A stretch of 64,000 nt of DNA from Photobacterium galatheae. Its GTDB lineage: Bacteria; Pseudomonadota; Gammaproteobacteria; Enterobacterales; Vibrionaceae. Within the stretch, counting starts at the first letter, position 1; each line of letters opens with the position of its first letter. Positions 34,642-44,398 of this stretch are shown here, in pieces. The translations under genes were made by a program, and so were the position numbers. The notes under the pieces are model-generated. The model made no database searches. It was not told where the DNA came from and saw nothing but the letters and a program-made list of their open reading frames with translations. The DNA is taken from positions 1-64,000 of the forward strand of contig NZ_JMIB01000036.1 of NCBI RefSeq assembly GCF_000695255.1. The letters are read 5' to 3'.

Positions 34642-34893
34642 TTATTCGCAGTAATATGCCTCAACCGTGCCTTTGGATTTGATCAACAGCGGCTGGCCGC
34701 GGCGGTCTAATGCTTTTGGTGAAGCCGTTTTGATCCAGCCTTCACTGATGCAGTACTCTTCGACATCGGTACGCTCTTTCCCATTAAAGCGAATGCCGAT
34801 GTGGTGTTTGAGCACTTCTTCAGCGTAATGTGGGCTGCGAGGGTCGATAGAAAGTCTGTCTGGCAATGCAGGTTTGTCGGTCATGTTGTCCAT
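34642..34893 (-). CDS. DUF3297 family protein
   Basis: A small soluble protein of 83 residues (or 80 if the second Met at 34884 is used). The family pattern is complete: LPDRLSIDPRSPHYAEEVL, then GIRFNGKERTDVEEYCISEG and a C-terminal Lys-rich strand ending EAYYCE. Function of the family is unknown. It is on the same strand as the MFS transporter further upstream but separated by 240 bp. Confidence 0.85.
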   Translation of the reverse strand: MDNMTDKPALPDRLSIDPRSPHYAEEVLKHHIGIRFNGKERTDVEEYCISEGWIKTASPKALDRRGQPLLIKSKGTVEAYYCE

Positions 34894-35135
34894 AAGAAAT
34901 CTTCAATTAAAAAAGCGTGCTGTATTGTAGGGAATCCTGCTTTTTCGCTCAATAGAGCCCGTTGTATATTTCCTGTTTTTGCTAGGTTCGGAAGTCTGCG
35001 CCATGGCTTTCAGCAAAGTCGCCGGCAAGACAATGTGTCTGGCATTCGGGGGGGAATGAATGCCAGACGGGTCAGGTTGTTGTGATGGCCGGACTGTTCA
35101 GCTGATGCAGTGGTGCGAGTGCATTGAAGAAACGG

Positions 35136-36353
35136 TTAAGTCGCTTCTGCTTCCTGAATTTGCTGTTGCTGTTGGCGTGATGAGCAACTGTAGAGGTAAC
35201 CTGCAATCATCAGCACAAAAGCAGTCGACAGGAAGAGTGCCGGGCCACCATACCAGGACAGAATGATTCCACCAGCCAGCGGCGAAAGACTGACCCCAAT
35301 GGATGTCAGGTTACCGGCACCAAAATAGGCACCCCGCAGATGATCCGGCGCCGCGCGGTCGATCAGCAGATTGAAGGTCGGGAACAGAACCACTTCCCCA
35401 ATACTTAGCACAAAGGTAGCGGCCAGCCAGTACCAGTCGGGTGAATCCAGCGGGAACATGGCATACATGATAAAAGCAACGGCAAACAATGTGACACCTA
35501 AATAGACCCGTCGGTATAACGACCAGGAACTCAGGAGTTTCAGCAAGGGAAATTGCAAAAGCACAATGACACTGGCATTGACCGTGATCATCTGGGTGTA
35601 CAGGTCAACCACTCGATCACCCAGCGCGTTCAGATACTGAACCAGTGATGTTTCCTGATGCAGGTAGGCATACATCACCAGGGTATTGGCCAGAATCAGG
35701 ATCATAAACGCCTTATCTTTTGCCAGAACCTGCAGGGTTTCACCGAAGTTCTGACTGTTTTTGGGCGGTTGCGGTGTATTGCGGATTTGCCAGAAGGCGA
35801 TGATAAAGCAGGCGCAGTAAATCAGATAGCCCAGTGCGACCAGATAAAAGGAGGACTGCACGCCGGTAAAACCCAGCTGTAAACCGAGCAAAGGCCCAAA
35901 TGCTGCGCCCAGGTTGATACAGTAATAACGAACCTGATGGGCCATCTCCCGTACCGGGATGTCTGGCAGTAAATCCGAGATCATGGCTCGGGCCGGAGGC
36001 TCAAGCATGGCCCGGCTGATCCCGGCCATTAATGCGCCGGCAGCATACAGCCAGCTTTGGTCGGCTTCAGCCAGAATGACAAAGGTTGCGACATGCGCCA
36101 GACAGCTGATAATCAGCAGGTTTTTCCTGCCCAGTTTGTCAGAAAGATAACCCACATACAAAGCTACAATCGCGCCACCTAAGGCTGCCAGGCTCATAAT
36201 GGTGCCGATTTCAATTTCAGAAAGTCCGAAATTGCGGTGCAGCATGACCGCCATATAGGGCCAGACCATGAAAAAAGAAGCGCGGGTCAGCAGTGTGCCG
36301 ATCAATACAGCCCAGATCGGAGCAGAGAAACGACGTAAGTGAGACAACTCCAT
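35136..36353 (-). CDS. MFS drug-efflux-type transporter (MdtH-like)
   Basis: About 405 residues from the Met at 36353 (MELSHLRRFSAPIWAV); codons upstream to 36419 look untranslated. Twelve hydrophobic spans are apparent. The MFS signature between spans 2 and 3 is GYLSDKLGRKNLLI, and the drug/H+ antiporter-type loop pattern is in the first half. The C-terminus is a Gln-rich tail (SCSSRQQQQQIQEAEAT). It is likely an inner-membrane proton-driven exporter of unknown substrate. Divergent from the DoxX gene. Confidence 0.82.
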   Translation of the reverse strand: MELSHLRRFSAPIWAVLIGTLLTRASFFMVWPYMAVMLHRNFGLSEIEIGTIMSLAALGGAIVALYVGYLSDKLGRKNLLIISCLAHVATFVILAEADQSWLYAAGALMAGISRAMLEPPARAMISDLLPDIPVREMAHQVRYYCINLGAAFGPLLGLQLGFTGVQSSFYLVALGYLIYCACFIIAFWQIRNTPQPPKNSQNFGETLQVLAKDKAFMILILANTLVMYAYLHQETSLVQYLNALGDRVVDLYTQMITVNASVIVLLQFPLLKLLSSWSLYRRVYLGVTLFAVAFIMYAMFPLDSPDWYWLAATFVLSIGEVVLFPTFNLLIDRAAPDHLRGAYFGAGNLTSIGVSLSPLAGGIILSWYGGPALFLSTAFVLMIAGYLYSCSSRQQQQQIQEAEAT

Positions 36354-36621
36354 GTCTTTCATTTTCCTTTGAACTTTCCGGATATGCAGTCTGTCACAGA
36401 GACAGGATATTGTCTGCAACTATTTTTATCAGTAAGCATATTCTCCGCTTGTTCGATTTATTCGAATTACTTACTCAAATCCGGGCTGTGTTGTTTGTCT
36501 TTTTCTGCCACTACACTTGCTCTCAGTCGAGTGAAACAGCAAAGCGACTGAACTTTTCGGTGCTTTCGATATCTTTGAACTTGAACCTAACTTTTATTGA
36601 AACTTTTTGAGGAAATTGATG

Positions 36622-37062
36622 ATGTCTTTCATGAAACGCTTACTCACTTCTGTTGACAGTTTTGCACCTCTGGCACTGCGTGTGCCAGCCGGGATTATCT
36701 TTATGGCCCATGGTGCTCAGAAACTTTTCGGCGCGTTTGGGGGCTATGGCCTGGAAGGAACCGGACAGTGGATGGCATCCATCGGTTTGGAACCTGGCGT
36801 GCTGATGGCATTCATGGCAGGTAGCGCAGAGTTTTTTGGCGGTCTGTGTATCCTGCTGGGTTTACTGACACGTCCTGCGGCAGCGGCTCTGGCTGTCACC
36901 ATGGTTGTTGCGATTGTCAGTGTTCACTTACCGAATGGTCTGTTTATGTCGAACGGCGGTTATGAGTTCGGTCTGGCACTGCTGGCGATTGTGGTCTCTC
37001 TGGCTGTCTCTGGTGCCGGTAAATTGTCTGCAGACAGCCTGCTGGCAAAACGCTTTCAGTAA
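36622..37062 (+). CDS. DoxX-family membrane protein
   Basis: 146 residues from the ATG at 36622, with GAGGA 8 nt upstream (an ATG three bases earlier is too close). Four hydrophobic spans with the DoxX marks LRVPAGIIFMAHGAQKLFG, MAGSAEFFGGLCILLGLLTR and GGYEFGLALLAI. DoxX proteins are inner-membrane proteins linked to thiol stress and quinone chemistry. It lies 54 bp before a pirin gene on the same strand, a frequent pairing, suggesting a shared stress-response operon. Confidence 0.85.
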   Translation: MSFMKRLLTSVDSFAPLALRVPAGIIFMAHGAQKLFGAFGGYGLEGTGQWMASIGLEPGVLMAFMAGSAEFFGGLCILLGLLTRPAAAALAVTMVVAIVSVHLPNGLFMSNGGYEFGLALLAIVVSLAVSGAGKLSADSLLAKRFQ

Positions 37063-37116
37063 GCGCGCATTGTAAAGAAAACCTGTATTCAGATTTGATG
37101 AATGAGGCGTGACATT

Positions 37117-37812
37117 ATGCTGGAAATCAGACGCGCTGCAGACCGCGGAAGCGCATCGTTCGGCTGGCTCAACAGTCGTCATACGTTCTCTTTTGGTCAT
37201 TATTACGATCCGAAACAGATGGGGTTCTCAGCACTTCGGGTCATTAACGATGATACCGTGCGTCCGGGAGCCGGGTTTGAGACGCATGGTCATCAGGACA
37301 TGGAAATCATCAGTTATGTGCTGGAAGGCGAAATCGCCCACAAAGACAGTGCAGGTAATATCAAACGCCTGCCTGCCGGTGAATTTCAGCTGATGTCAGC
37401 CGGGAAAGGGATCTATCACAGCGAGTTTAATGCGTCTCAGGAAGCGGACCTGAAATTTCTGCAAATCTGGATCCAACCGAATCAGTTCGGTGGTGAGCCA
37501 GGATATCAGCAGAAAGATTTTGGTCAGCAGGATGGCTTAACCCCTGTGATCACACCAACAGGTGAAAACGGCACACTGTTGATGAAACAGGATGCTCGTC
37601 TCAGCCAGCTGATTCTGCCCGTGGGTGAATCTCTGACGATATCGCAGCAGATTGGACGTCGATTCTACATTCATCTGATTCACGGCACCTTGACGGTAGA
37701 CACTGAAAGTTTAGCGCCGGGCGATGGCCTGAAAGTGGAACAGTTACACGAGCTGACTGTATCCAATTCTGGTGAAGTTCCGGTCACAGCATTGGTGTTT
37801 GATTTACCCTAA
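37117..37812 (+). CDS. Pirin-family protein (YhhW-like)
   Basis: 231 residues, bicupin fold. The metal ligands of the N-terminal cupin are all present: His57, His59 (HGHQDMEII), His101 and Glu103 (YHSEFN), as in E. coli YhhW, which shows quercetin 2,3-dioxygenase activity. Start ATG 37117 has GAGG upstream and the usual MLEIRRAADRG start. Cytosolic; physiological substrate unclear. Follows the DoxX gene on the same strand and is followed by a hairpin at 37866. Confidence 0.9.
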   Translation: MLEIRRAADRGSASFGWLNSRHTFSFGHYYDPKQMGFSALRVINDDTVRPGAGFETHGHQDMEIISYVLEGEIAHKDSAGNIKRLPAGEFQLMSAGKGIYHSEFNASQEADLKFLQIWIQPNQFGGEPGYQQKDFGQQDGLTPVITPTGENGTLLMKQDARLSQLILPVGESLTISQQIGRRFYIHLIHGTLTVDTESLAPGDGLKVEQLHELTVSNSGEVPVTALVFDLP

Positions 37813-37865
37813 AGGTCTGTTAGAGGTTTTCCCCTCAGTCAAGATTGCTTACACTTGACCTCAGC

Positions 37866-37889
37866 CCGGCCACATCATGTGGCCGGTTT
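37866..37889 (+). terminator. Terminator of the DoxX-pirin unit
   Basis: Arms CCGGCCAC (37866-37873) and GTGGCCGG (37879-37886) with a small loop, then TTT. Confidence 0.55.
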
Positions 37890-37911
37890 GATGAGAACCT
37901 GAGGAGAACAA

Positions 37912-39583
<1,672 letters not shown>

Positions 39584-39614
39584 AACGGGTCTGCCAAGCG
39601 GGTAAAAAACGGGT

Positions 39615-39646
39615 AAAAAAAACGCCTGTCAAATCAATGACAGGCG
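39615..39646 (-). terminator. Rho-independent terminator of the candidate sRNA
   Basis: Perfect stem at 39623-39631 and 39638-39646; the A-run at 39615-39622 becomes eight U in the minus-strand transcript. Confidence 0.85.
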
Positions 39647-39761
39647 GGGGAAATAAATATACTCGAGCGACCTGAGGCGCGGGGTTAAAGGCTGAAAGCC
39701 AGTCCGCAGCGACGCCAATGGTGAGAGTATATAAAGGAACAACATACTTGGTTAAAGCGTA
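39615..39761 (-). ncRNA. Candidate small regulatory RNA, about 147 nt
   Basis: On the minus strand a promoter (TTGCAC, 16 bp, TATAAT; 39795-39768) is followed by about 147 nt ending in a perfect 9-bp stem (CGCCTGTCA, loop, TGACAGGCG) and eight U. No ORF with a ribosome site lies between; a 38-codon frame from an unsupported ATG runs through the terminator. The next gene downstream is convergent, so it cannot be a leader. It matches none of the Vibrio sRNAs I know by sequence (Qrr, Spot 42, RyhB). Confidence 0.65.
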
Positions 39762-39767
39762 GGCGGT

Positions 39768-39795
39768 ATTATAGGGATGATTAAAAAACGTGCAA
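39768..39795 (-). promoter_or_regulatory. Sigma-70 promoter of the candidate sRNA
   Basis: -35 TTGCAC (39790-39795) and consensus -10 TATAAT (39768-39773) on the minus strand with 16-bp spacing; predicted start near 39761. Confidence 0.65.
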
Positions 39796-39992
39796 CGATC
39801 TATTTTGTAAAATATGTATGGCTAATTGTTAAACCAATAATTTATCAAAAGCTTAACCAGGAAAAAATTTTCGATCAATATCACTGAAAGTGAAATGATC
39901 GTTTCTAATATGATGATTTGAAATTAGTTATTTTTCATCAGTTCAATGTTTTAGCTTCTGCATGAGCAAATCATGTTGGAAAAAACATTCCT

Positions 39993-40604
39993 TTATCTGT
40001 TTTTTCCGGGAAAAACTCGACGAAGCCAGCAATAAATTGCTTTGTGAAAGCCAGACGTTGTTCTCGTTCGATCGTTTTGCGCTGATTGGCGCTGTGCCAA
40101 GTCCTTCCCGTGATAATAAGCCTGCATGAACTGGCGACGTTTTTGCTCGGCACGACTGTGGCTCAGGCCAGTCTTTTCTTCAGGAAACAGTAATGCCACG
40201 GTCGATGCTGCATGCTCAGCCACATAACTGAACGCCATGTTTTGATTGCCAAGCACCAGCATCCACAATCGGGTAATCAGGATGCAGTCGGTTTGGTGCT
40301 GATTGGTAAAACGAGTGGCATGATTGGTGCCAAGCGTCTGAACAAAAAGCGTTTGCATGGCTTCACTTTTGCCTGCGGTTTGCTGAAGTTGTTCTAATGC
40401 AGCAAGATGTGTTTTTGTCATGAGTCCGAGCAGCAGATCGGTGTCGTTTTTGTCTGGTCGCATTGCCTGAATACGGGCAAATTCAGCATCAAGATGGTCC
40501 AGAAGTGCTTTCAGGCTGTGGGTTTCTGTTGGCTCAAATGACAGGGTATGGATGCCCATCTCAGTCAGGTAGTGGCTTAGGGAAGGCAAAAGGGACTCCG
40601 GCAT
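39993..40604 (-). CDS. Hypothetical protein, possibly frameshifted at its C-terminus
   Basis: 203 residues in this frame, beginning MPESLLPSLSHYLTEMGIHT. It is a mostly helical soluble protein with no signal peptide. After about residue 167 (AYYHGKDLAQRQ) the protein character worsens (Arg/Thr/Trp-rich). A neighbouring frame instead gives RKTIEREQRLAFTKQFIAGF, then VEFFPEKTDKGMFFPT, ending at 39971. The second ending looks more natural, so a frameshift near 40095 (real or a sequencing error) is possible. Family unknown. It is divergent from the glutathione peroxidase gene, 95 bp apart. Confidence 0.55.
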   Translation of the reverse strand: MPESLLPSLSHYLTEMGIHTLSFEPTETHSLKALLDHLDAEFARIQAMRPDKNDTDLLLGLMTKTHLAALEQLQQTAGKSEAMQTLFVQTLGTNHATRFTNQHQTDCILITRLWMLVLGNQNMAFSYVAEHAASTVALLFPEEKTGLSHSRAEQKRRQFMQAYYHGKDLAQRQSAQNDRTRTTSGFHKAIYCWLRRVFPGKNR

Positions 40605-40699
40605 GCAGGATAGTGTCTGCCAGTATACTGGAATGACCGGGGATTGCTAAACTGATGATTATTTTACTAAGGTTCATGGATCTGCAATCAGGAGGGGAG

Positions 40700-41182
40700 A
40701 TGACCACATTCTACGATTTTTCAGCCAATACGCTGAAGGGTGAAACACAGCCGATGCATGCTTTTGAAGGAAAAGTGGTGCTGGTGGTGAACACGGCCAG
40801 CCAATGTGGCTTTACGCCGCAATATCAGGGATTGCAGGCCCTGCATGAGAAATACAGCGCGCAGGGGTTGGTGATTCTGGGTTTCCCCTGTAATCAGTTT
40901 GGCCAGCAGGAACCGGGCAGTGGTGATGAAATCAGTGAATTCTGCGAACTCAATTATGGGGTTGGATTCCCGATGTTTGAAAAGATTGATGTGAATGGTC
41001 CGCAGCGCCACCCGATGTTCGCCTATCTGACGGAGACACTGCCCGGTTTATTCGGGAAAAAGATTAAATGGAATTTCACCAAGTTCCTGATTAGCCGTGA
41101 CGGAAAGCCCATCAAGCGGTATGCACCGATCACCAAACCTGAGGCGCTGGAAGCCGATATTCAGGCTGCACTGGACAAATAA
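40700..41182 (+). CDS. Glutathione peroxidase (BtuE-type)
   Basis: 160 residues from the ATG at 40700, preceded by GGAGGGG; the frame extends upstream but lacks family sequence. The catalytic set is present: Cys36 in NTASQCGFTP (cysteine rather than selenocysteine), Gln in GFPCNQFGQQEPG and Trp-Asn in KWNFTKFLI. It reduces hydroperoxides, in bacteria usually with thioredoxin as donor. Cytosolic antioxidant enzyme. Monocistronic, followed by a spacer with two small tandem repeats. Confidence 0.93.
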   Translation: MTTFYDFSANTLKGETQPMHAFEGKVVLVVNTASQCGFTPQYQGLQALHEKYSAQGLVILGFPCNQFGQQEPGSGDEISEFCELNYGVGFPMFEKIDVNGPQRHPMFAYLTETLPGLFGKKIKWNFTKFLISRDGKPIKRYAPITKPEALEADIQAALDK

Positions 41183-41183
41183 A

Positions 41184-41330
41184 GCAAAAAATAGATAGCG
41201 CAAAAAATAGATAGTGCAGAGATGGAATAAAGAATCGATACCCGGGATATGTGACCGGCCGATGAGCATGGGGCCGGTCATTGTATTGACTCTCGGAATT
41301 GAGGACCTCGGAGTTGAAGACCTCGGAGTG
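41184..41330. repeat. Two short tandem duplications and a hairpin after the peroxidase gene
   Basis: GCAAAAAATAGATAG occurs at 41184-41198 and 41200-41214. GACCTCGGAGT occurs at 41304-41314 and 41319-41329, inside a 15-bp period. Between them a stem TGACCGGCC (41252-41260) with GGCCGGTCA (41272-41280) may act as terminator for either flanking gene. Confidence 0.7.
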
Positions 41331-41363
41331 AGAATCTCTGGGTTACGATTCACTGAACAGAGA

Positions 41364-41711
41364 TCAACTGGAGCTTGCCGGAGATATCTGTTGGCATGCG
41401 CTGGCTTTATTCAGAGCAGGTTGCATCGCCTCAATGGAAAGACGGACGCGCTTGGCACCTTCGGTGAGAACTTTTTGGCCAGACTGAGTCAGCGTATGGA
41501 GCGGTTGCAGATCCTGCTGATGACACTGAATGGCAGCGACGGTGTGGAACACCCCCAGCGCATACCCCAGGCAGAGTGATTCATTGTGATAGGTTTGGAG
41601 GCAGTCATCCATAAATGCTTTTTGAGGATCATTGGCCATTGCGTGTGGCGTTACTGCCAGTACAGACAGCGCTGAGAGAATCAGTGGGATGGTTTTGATT
41701 GTTTTTTTCAT
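41364..41711 (-). CDS. Small exported protein with four cysteines
   Basis: 115 residues from the Met at 41711, which has AAGGA 7 nt before it. Signal peptide MKKTIKTIPLILSALSVLAV with cleavage after HAMA. The mature protein of about 90 residues is helical and has four Cys (DDCLQ, SLCLGY, IQCHQ, SACQQ), probably two disulfides in the periplasm. The pattern DDCLQTYHN...CLGYALGVFH resembles Rap1a/Tai-like small periplasmic proteins, but I cannot assign a family with confidence. Confidence 0.65.
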   Translation of the reverse strand: MKKTIKTIPLILSALSVLAVTPHAMANDPQKAFMDDCLQTYHNESLCLGYALGVFHTVAAIQCHQQDLQPLHTLTQSGQKVLTEGAKRVRLSIEAMQPALNKASACQQISPASSS

Positions 41712-41850
41712 ACACACTTCCTTCCATGTAAGCCATATCTAACCTTTAGCAAAGTGCTGAAAATAAAGCGTGATTTGGCTCTCAGCCTATTCGCTTGGCG
41801 TGAAGATAGCGTGATGAAATGTGTGTGACCACACATTTTGGAGTGCATCT

Positions 41851-42813
41851 TTAAGGCTGATACAGCTTTTCGTAGCTTTTCTGGTGTGCAGCAAAAGTGT
41901 ACTGACTGACATGATCAACCACACTGATTTTATGGTCTGCGTGCAGCTTTTCGCTGTATTTCCGCAAATGAGTGATGGCATGGTAACGTTTCGAATCTGG
42001 CTTTTGTTGCGCCAGATACTGGTTGAGAAACGTGATTTGTACCGAGCTGTCATTGAAGTCACCCAGCGAATCCTGCAGGGTTTTTAACTGTTTGATTTGC
42101 TCTTTGATGACTTTTCCCGGAAACAGCGGCGCGAAATATTCCAGCAGATAGCGAAGCTTTTTGCATGAGATTCTGAGTTGATGCAATTGCTCGTCAGGAT
42201 GGTTGTACCCGACCGCCTGACATAACGACAGGGTTTGACTGAATCGCTTCCAGATTCTTTTTTGTGCTGTCGGCAAGCAGAGTTTTTCCCCGGCAGGCGT
42301 CGGTTCGTTTTCCATCTCATTGATCAATCCGGAGATCTGCGCACATTGCTGCGCGTATTCGTCAGATTTCAGCCAGTCTTTCACCTCATGAAATTGTTGC
42401 GTGCGTCTGTCCTGCAGATCATTGAAAAAGAGCGTCAGCCCTTGATGGTATTGGTGTTCCAAGGCGTAGAAAAAGGGTTCCATGTTATCCAGATAAACAT
42501 CCAGATCACGTAACGCATTGGTTTTCTGCATCAATGTTTTGAGGTCATTTTGCAGCATGAGCTTTTGTTCGGGCACAAACAGCGGGCTTAACAGACCAAT
42601 GATGGCCCGGCAACGTCTCAAAGCCACACGATACTGATGAAGAAATTCTGTATCGTCATCCCGGATCAGCCCGGCTTCATGGCGGCGGGCATGATGAAAT
42701 TCGCCTTTTAAAAAATGATAGGTTGGCAGATAGATGGCGCTGTCTTTTTTGAGTTTGACCTGGCTTTTTTTTCGTTCAGGTAAGCGAAGTTTGTCCCGTT
42801 TATTCATGTTCAT
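41851..42813 (-). CDS. CHAD domain protein (polyphosphate-binding)
   Basis: 320 residues from the ATG at 42813 (GGAGGT 7 nt upstream); the frame to 42861 is an untranslated extension. It is an all-helical CHAD protein with the conserved His and basic residues in both halves: FLHQYRVALRRCRAIIG and HQLRISCKKLRYLLEYF, plus ALRDLDVYLDNM. CHAD domains bind inorganic polyphosphate through these basic helices. It lacks an N-terminal CYTH domain, so it is a stand-alone form. The N-terminus is Lys/Arg-rich. Monocistronic. Confidence 0.88.
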   Translation of the reverse strand: MNMNKRDKLRLPERKKSQVKLKKDSAIYLPTYHFLKGEFHHARRHEAGLIRDDDTEFLHQYRVALRRCRAIIGLLSPLFVPEQKLMLQNDLKTLMQKTNALRDLDVYLDNMEPFFYALEHQYHQGLTLFFNDLQDRRTQQFHEVKDWLKSDEYAQQCAQISGLINEMENEPTPAGEKLCLPTAQKRIWKRFSQTLSLCQAVGYNHPDEQLHQLRISCKKLRYLLEYFAPLFPGKVIKEQIKQLKTLQDSLGDFNDSSVQITFLNQYLAQQKPDSKRYHAITHLRKYSEKLHADHKISVVDHVSQYTFAAHQKSYEKLYQP

Positions 42814-43139
42814 TGCGACGACCTCCTCCATAACCATAGTTAAGCCAGTCTTCCAGCGCATACGCCGATGTAAAGCTTTCTACACTATTTTTCAATTTTA
42901 TGAAATGGCTTGAATTCATGATGTTTCAGGTTTTTTCAGCGATTTCAGATCCTGCGTTGCCAGACAGTACAGCACGCGTCTTCAGGATGGCAAGCAAGCT
43001 TTACAAAAGGTTTTTACATTGCATTAACCTTAGTTTTACATTCGGCTTCTCATGGATGCCTCAGTGATGCTAATTCTATAGGTAAGGAATCGCTGAATAG
43101 GTCAACAGACCCTAGCAATCAACATGTGAGGATAAACGG

Positions 43140-44219
43140 ATGAGTGAAATGATGAAGAATCCTATGGGCACGGACGGCTTTGAGTTTGTTGAGTATACGG
43201 CGCCGACGCCAGAGGGAATTGCCAACCTCAAAAACCTGTTCCGTCTGATGGGTTTTGCAGAAATTGCCAAGCACAAACATAAATCAGTCTGGTTGTACCG
43301 TCAGGGTGACATTAACTTTATTGTCAACGGTGAGCAGCACTCGCAGGCTGCGGGCTTTGCCGGCGTTCATGGTGCCAGTGTGAATGCGATGGCTTTTCGT
43401 GTGAAAGATTCCAGCGAAGCGCTTGCTCATGCCGTTGAAAACGGCGCGACAGCCTGTCCTGCACAGGCCGGCCCGATGGAGCTGAACATTCCGGCCATTT
43501 ATGGGATTGGTGAGTCACTGATTTATCTGGTTGACCGTTATGGTGACCACGATATCTATGAGATCGATTTTGATTACTATCCGGATTACAAAGAGCGTCT
43601 GGCAGCGCTGGATGCGGGCCTGCATACGCTGGATCACCTGACGCACAATGTGAAGCAGGGCAACATGGATCTATGGGCCGGTTTCTATGAGCGTATCGCG
43701 AACTTCCGTGAAATTCGTCACTTTGACATTAAAGGGAAAGTCACTGGCCTGTTGTCCCGCGCGATGACAGCACCATGCGGTAAGATTCGGATTCCGATCA
43801 ATGAGTCAAGCGATGATAAATCGCAGATTGCTGAGTATCTGGATCAGTACAATGGTGAAGGTATCCAGCATATCGCCTTGAGCACGGACAACATTCTGGA
43901 GACAGTTGCACAGCTGAAGAAACACGGTATGCAGTTTATGGATACGCCAGACACCTACTATGAGGGCGTCAACAAGCGTATTCCGGGTCATCAGGAAGAT
44001 CTGGCGAAGCTGAAAGATCTGAAGATCCTGATTGATGGTGACGAAACCGGTATTCTGCTGCAAATCTTTACCGACACTGTGATTGGCCCTGTGTTCTTCG
44101 AGATTATCCAGCGTAAAGGGAATGAAGGTTTCGGTGAAGGGAACTTCCAGGCGCTGTTTGAATCGATTGAGTTGGATCAAATCCGCCGCGGTGTGATTCA
44201 AGTTCCAGACAACGCTTAA
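43140..44219 (+). CDS. hppD: 4-hydroxyphenylpyruvate dioxygenase
   Basis: 359 residues. Converts 4-hydroxyphenylpyruvate to homogentisate in tyrosine degradation. The Fe(II) ligands are His166 (LDHLTHNV), His244 (GIQHIAL) and Glu321 (VFFEIIQRKG), at the spacing of bacterial HPPDs. The Vibrio homologue VllY is linked to pigment formation and haemolysis through homogentisate oxidation. Ribosome site AGGAT precedes the ATG. No homogentisate dioxygenase gene lies next to it, so pigment (pyomelanin) formation would depend on genes elsewhere. A strong terminator follows. Confidence 0.95.
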   Translation: MSEMMKNPMGTDGFEFVEYTAPTPEGIANLKNLFRLMGFAEIAKHKHKSVWLYRQGDINFIVNGEQHSQAAGFAGVHGASVNAMAFRVKDSSEALAHAVENGATACPAQAGPMELNIPAIYGIGESLIYLVDRYGDHDIYEIDFDYYPDYKERLAALDAGLHTLDHLTHNVKQGNMDLWAGFYERIANFREIRHFDIKGKVTGLLSRAMTAPCGKIRIPINESSDDKSQIAEYLDQYNGEGIQHIALSTDNILETVAQLKKHGMQFMDTPDTYYEGVNKRIPGHQEDLAKLKDLKILIDGDETGILLQIFTDTVIGPVFFEIIQRKGNEGFGEGNFQALFESIELDQIRRGVIQVPDNA

Positions 44220-44240
44220 TTCAACTTGCCATCAAATGAC

Positions 44241-44272
44241 AAAGCCCGCAGCACCAGATGCGGGCTTTTTTC
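44241..44272 (+). terminator. Terminator of hppD
   Basis: Perfect 10-bp stem AAAGCCCGCA (44241-44250) and TGCGGGCTTT (44259-44268), followed by more T. Confidence 0.9.
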
Positions 44273-44398
44273 TGTGTTTTTTCTGCGTTTAGTCTGGCGT
44301 TCTTTTTCTTCGAATGTTCCCGGATGCAAAACTTGCTGAACCGGGCAGTCTCAGATGACTTCGTTATACTCAAAAGAGCTTCACGGAAAGGGATGATC

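Noticed and set aside
34347-34664. 105-codon minus-strand ORF
   Set aside because: Lacks a ribosome site, overlaps the DUF3297 gene end and consists partly of repeat-like T-rich sequence.
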